The position numbers and the translations under genes were made by a program. Of a stretch of 7,843 bases of DNA, positions 5,679 through 7,843 are shown in pieces (positions within the stretch are counted from its first letter, which is position 1; each line of letters begins with the position of its first letter). The notes beneath the pieces are model-generated. The model was not told the DNA's origin. It was given only the letters and a program-made list of their open reading frames with translations, and made no database searches. Source of the stretch: an uncultured Rickettsiales bacterium (lineage in GTDB: Bacteria > Pseudomonadota > Alphaproteobacteria > UBA8366); NCBI GenBank assembly GCA_913046825.1, contig CAJWTF010000164.1, positions 1 through 7,843 on the forward strand. Direction: 5' to 3'.

Positions 5679-6070
5679 TCAGGATTTTGTGGAGGCGTTT
5701 GGGTGTGATGACGCAGCCGAGAAATTTATAGCGCTAGAGTTCCGCGTTCTCATCTTCACATTCGATAGGTTCGTGTTGCGGAGATCGGCATGGCTGAGGT
5801 CAGCGTTCAAAAGGCGCGTTTTATGGAGATTGGCGCTCACCAAGCTTACATCAGAAAGATTCGCTCCGCGTAAATCGCAGCACTGCAAGTCGACGCGTTC
5901 GAGGTCGGCGTTGTGCAAATCCGCATCACGCAAATATCGATCGCAAAGTTTCGCCCCGGTCAGGTCACGGCGTGACAGATCGGCCCTCTGCCCGGTGCCA
6001 TCGTCTTCCATCCATTTCTTATGCTCTGCAACGACGACGTCGATTTTATTTCGTCGAATTCTTCCGACAT
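5679..6070 (-). CDS. Pentapeptide-repeat protein, apparent 1-nt frameshift near the N-terminus
   Basis: Sixteen consecutive five-residue repeats of the A(D/N)LXX type (ADLSR, RDLTG, AKLCD ... ADLSH, ADLRN, TNLSN, VKMRT) predict a right-handed quadrilateral beta-helix of about four turns. Function is not determined by the fold; it has no signal peptide. The repeat frame can be extended only to ATG 6011 (MEDDG) or, past the divergent dioxygenase start, to 6179. The best initiation site is ATG 6070, with GGAG (6077-6080) 6 bases before it, giving MSEEFDEIK in a different register. One extra A in the minus-strand A4 run (6044-6047) would fuse it into MSEEFDEIKIDVVVAEHKKW and a 130-residue protein. 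So either the gene is newly broken or the sequence has a homopolymer error. It ends 26 bases from the CoA-transferase stop, tail to tail. Confidence 0.75.
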
Positions 6071-6085
6071 GGCACTCTCCTCGGT

Positions 6086-6091
6086 TATAAT
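6086..6091 (+). promoter_or_regulatory. Perfect TATAAT -10 box, possible promoter for dioxygenase 3
   Basis: TATAAT lies 70 bases before the ATG of dioxygenase 3 and 16 bases upstream of the pentapeptide-repeat start on the other strand. The -35 at 18-bp spacing (TTCCGA, 6062-6067) is poor, so an activator would be needed if this is used. The 90-base gap 6071-6160 is the only space for promoters of both divergent genes. Confidence 0.3.
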
Positions 6092-6160
6092 GCACGATCG
6101 ACGGTTCGCGCGTGGAATCAAGACTACTTAACCGGATTTCAATTCCCATCGGAGACAAGC

Positions 6161-7105
6161 ATGTCACGTATAGAGACACGTCCCTTGCAGGAAAATCTCG
6201 GCACGGAGGTTTTAAATATCGACCTCTCGGGGCTCGACGATGAAACCTTCAGCCTAGTCCGCCAGGCATGGCAGCGGGACCCGTTATTGCTCTTCCGGCG
6301 GCAAAGCCTCACTGAGGAAGATTTACTCGCGTTCAGCAAAAGGTTCGGCTCCCTCGATCTCGACACGATCAAAGACATCAACACGGACGATCCCGCCGCC
6401 GATGACAGGAACCCCGAACTCTTCTTTGTCTCCAATCTTCACTTCGACGACGGCAGCAAAGTCGGAGGGCTCAGCAATGACGAGGTCGTCTGGCACACCG
6501 ACCTGATTTTCAGAGCGAATCCCGCAAGCGGATCTATCTTTTATGGCGTCGAAATGCCTAAAGACACGGCGAAGACGTCTTTCTGCAATATGGCACACGC
6601 CTATCGCACCTTACCCGACGAACTACGCCGGGCCGTCGACGGCAAGCGAGCTCGTTGCAAATACGGCACGGAAGCTCCTCTCTCGAGTTTCATGCGGCAA
6701 AACGTCAACAAAAACTTCCGGCGCGAAACTGCTTCCGCCGAAGAGACCGAAGCGATCGACCGGCGCACTCCCGAGGTCGTGCACGATATGGTGCTGGAAA
6801 ATGCCGCGACAGGCGAGCGGTCGCTATATCTCTCCCCCAATCACACAACCGCCATCGAAAACTTATCAAATAAGGATGGACGTGAATTATTCGACGCGCT
6901 GATGGACCACGCGCTACGACCGGAGAATATCTATAGCCACGATTGGCGGAACGGTGACGTTCTGCTTTGGGACAATACCCGCCTTCTGCACCAGCGCGAG
7001 GCCTTCAGCGGGCGCATTCCCCGGCTCGCCAAACGCACGACCGTCTATATGGATCCGGCCTATTTCGCCGTGCCCAAACCAGCAAAGGAGAACGCCGCTA
7101 CATGA
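6161..7105 (+). CDS. TauD/TfdA-family Fe(II)/2-oxoglutarate dioxygenase (copy 3)
   Basis: A 314-residue dioxygenase, slightly longer than copy 2. ATG 6161 has GGAG (6151-6154) 6 bases before it and gives the family-type N-terminus MSRIETRPLQENLGTEVLNI; the frame is open further upstream but that stretch is not TauD-like. The iron triad is complete: His112 and Asp114 in VVWHTDLIF, and His277 in LLWDNTRLLHQRE. Arg292 in AKRTTVYM is the expected 2-oxoglutarate ligand. The C-terminal end (DPAYFAVPKPAK) differs from the other two copies, and overall this is a separate subfamily. Its stop overlaps the start of the dienelactone hydrolase-family gene (ATGA, 7102-7105), so the two are translationally coupled and probably act in one pathway: oxidation followed by hydrolysis. 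The substrate cannot be inferred; a resemblance to the TfdA/TfdE pairing in chlorophenoxyacetate degradation is only by family. Confidence 0.92.
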   Translation: MSRIETRPLQENLGTEVLNIDLSGLDDETFSLVRQAWQRDPLLLFRRQSLTEEDLLAFSKRFGSLDLDTIKDINTDDPAADDRNPELFFVSNLHFDDGSKVGGLSNDEVVWHTDLIFRANPASGSIFYGVEMPKDTAKTSFCNMAHAYRTLPDELRRAVDGKRARCKYGTEAPLSSFMRQNVNKNFRRETASAEETEAIDRRTPEVVHDMVLENAATGERSLYLSPNHTTAIENLSNKDGRELFDALMDHALRPENIYSHDWRNGDVLLWDNTRLLHQREAFSGRIPRLAKRTTVYMDPAYFAVPKPAKENAAT

Positions 7106-7843
7106 TCGATTTCGAAATAGATATCCCGACCGTAGACGGTGCGATGAACACTTTTGTGGCACATCCAGATGGCAACGGCCCCTACCCTGCCGTGTTCATG
7201 TATATGCCAGCTTCCGGCATCCGGGATGAATTGCGGGACATGGCACGGCGCCTGGCCATGCACGGTTATATCGTCCTGTTGCCAAACCTGTACTATCGTA
7301 TGGTCCGGGTCCTGGATGTCGATTCCAACCGCCTGTTCGACGAAGACTACGAGCCGGTAAAGACGTTCATGAACGTTCTGAACAACGGTTACACCAACGC
7401 GCGAAGCCGTATCGATACCGCCGCGATGATCACCTTTGTCGACAATGACGAAAGGGCCATGGCCAGCAAAATCGGCGTGACCGGCTATTGTATGGGCGGG
7501 CGCTTGGCGCTTATCGCCATCACCGAATTCCCCGACCGCATCGATGCCATGGTCTCGATGTATGGCGGCCGGCTTCACGGCGACGCGCCGGATTCCCCGC
7601 ATCTGAAAGCCAACCGGATCGCCGGCGAACTCTATCTCGGCGTCGCCGAGAACGACGCTTACGTGCCGATGGAAATGAACAACCGGCTGATGGAGCATTT
7701 TGATGCACTCGCGGTGAACTACAAACTGGAAGTTTATTCGGACACCGAACACGGATTTTGCTTTCCGAAACGCTATTGTTACGCCCCCAAAGCGGACGAG
7801 AAGCACCGGCGGATCATGACGAATTTGTTCGAGCGACGTTTGG
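7102..7843 (+). CDS. Dienelactone hydrolase-family protein, 3' end cut by window
   Basis: The frame runs 247 codons to the window end without a stop; this is close to the usual length, so only a few residues are missing. It is an alpha/beta hydrolase with the dienelactone hydrolase triad: Cys130 in the nucleophile elbow VTGYCMGGRLAL, Asp185 in VAENDAYVP, and His217 in DTEHGFCFP. The N-terminal GPYPAVFMYMPASGIRDELRD and HGYIVLLPNLYYR match family strands and the oxyanion-hole region. Such enzymes hydrolyse dienelactones in chlorocatechol breakdown, but many relatives cleave other lactones or esters. ATG overlaps the dioxygenase stop by four bases, and AAGGAG (7085-7090) lies 11 bases upstream, inside that gene. 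No signal peptide, so cytosolic. Confidence 0.9.
   Translation, partial: MIDFEIDIPTVDGAMNTFVAHPDGNGPYPAVFMYMPASGIRDELRDMARRLAMHGYIVLLPNLYYRMVRVLDVDSNRLFDEDYEPVKTFMNVLNNGYTNARSRIDTAAMITFVDNDERAMASKIGVTGYCMGGRLALIAITEFPDRIDAMVSMYGGRLHGDAPDSPHLKANRIAGELYLGVAENDAYVPMEMNNRLMEHFDALAVNYKLEVYSDTEHGFCFPKRYCYAPKADEKHRRIMTNLFERRL

Noticed and set aside
5972..6160. N-terminal extension of dioxygenase 3 by 63 residues
   Set aside because: It overlaps the pentapeptide-repeat gene and its SD, is very rich in Arg and does not resemble TauD N-termini; ATG 6161 has a well-placed GGAG.
7060..7806. Long minus-strand open frame of 248 codons
   Set aside because: Entirely antisense to the dienelactone hydrolase-family gene, whose catalytic triad is intact. 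High GC at third positions creates such shadows; the translation has no recognisable motif.
1..7843. Mobile elements, CRISPR arrays, tRNA or rRNA genes
   Set aside because: No transposase or integrase motifs, no spaced repeat arrays and no tRNA-like cloverleaf were seen on either strand by eye.

Overview
The window looks like a piece of an alphaproteobacterial chromosome. This is an inference from the protein families and from a divergent pair of promoters that fit the alphaproteobacterial general-stress sigma factor EcfG. It carries accessory, catabolism-type genes: three different TauD/TfdA-family Fe(II)/2-oxoglutarate dioxygenases, an OFA-type MFS transporter, a NodB-fold deacetylase/amidohydrolase, a CaiB/BaiF-type CoA-transferase and a dienelactone hydrolase-family enzyme. 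Both ends are cut: the first dioxygenase lacks its N-terminus and the last hydrolase lacks its last few codons.

Layout. 1-402 (+) is the C-terminal part of dioxygenase 1. 403-536 is a leader with a perfect 15-bp dyad and a tiny ORF overlapping the start of the MFS gene (537-1718, +). That gene ends tail-to-tail, with a 4-bp overlap, against a two-gene minus-strand operon: NodB-like deacetylase (2599-3501), then dioxygenase 2 (1715-2581). 3502-3648 is a divergent regulatory region with two interlocked EcfG-like promoters sharing the palindrome AACGTT. The plus-strand one leads to a 47-codon secreted MXKDX-repeat peptide gene (3649-3792) whose only well-placed start codon is ATT. Next comes a decayed ECF sigma factor gene (about 3839-4182), then the CoA-transferase (4228-5652). 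A pentapeptide-repeat gene (5679-6070, minus strand, apparent 1-nt frameshift near its start) diverges from an operon of dioxygenase 3 (6161-7105) and a dienelactone hydrolase-family gene (from 7102), joined by an ATGA stop/start overlap.

How the genes may work together. Each dioxygenase has a different neighbour (transporter, deacetylase, hydrolase), so these look like three small oxidative modules for different small molecules, not one duplicated gene. The dioxygenases would hydroxylate substrates, the hydrolases would open C-N or ester/lactone bonds, the CoA-transferase would activate acids as thioesters and the MFS protein would move organic anions. No specific substrate can be read from the sequence. 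The MXKDX peptide plus ECF sigma relic looks like the eroded remains of a stress or metal-response locus embedded between these modules.

The most interesting points are the divergent EcfG-like promoters, the ATT-initiated (or start-less) MXKDX gene beside a dead sigma factor, the CoA-transferase whose family III segments appear in swapped order, and the probable cytosolic NodB enzyme paired with a dioxygenase.
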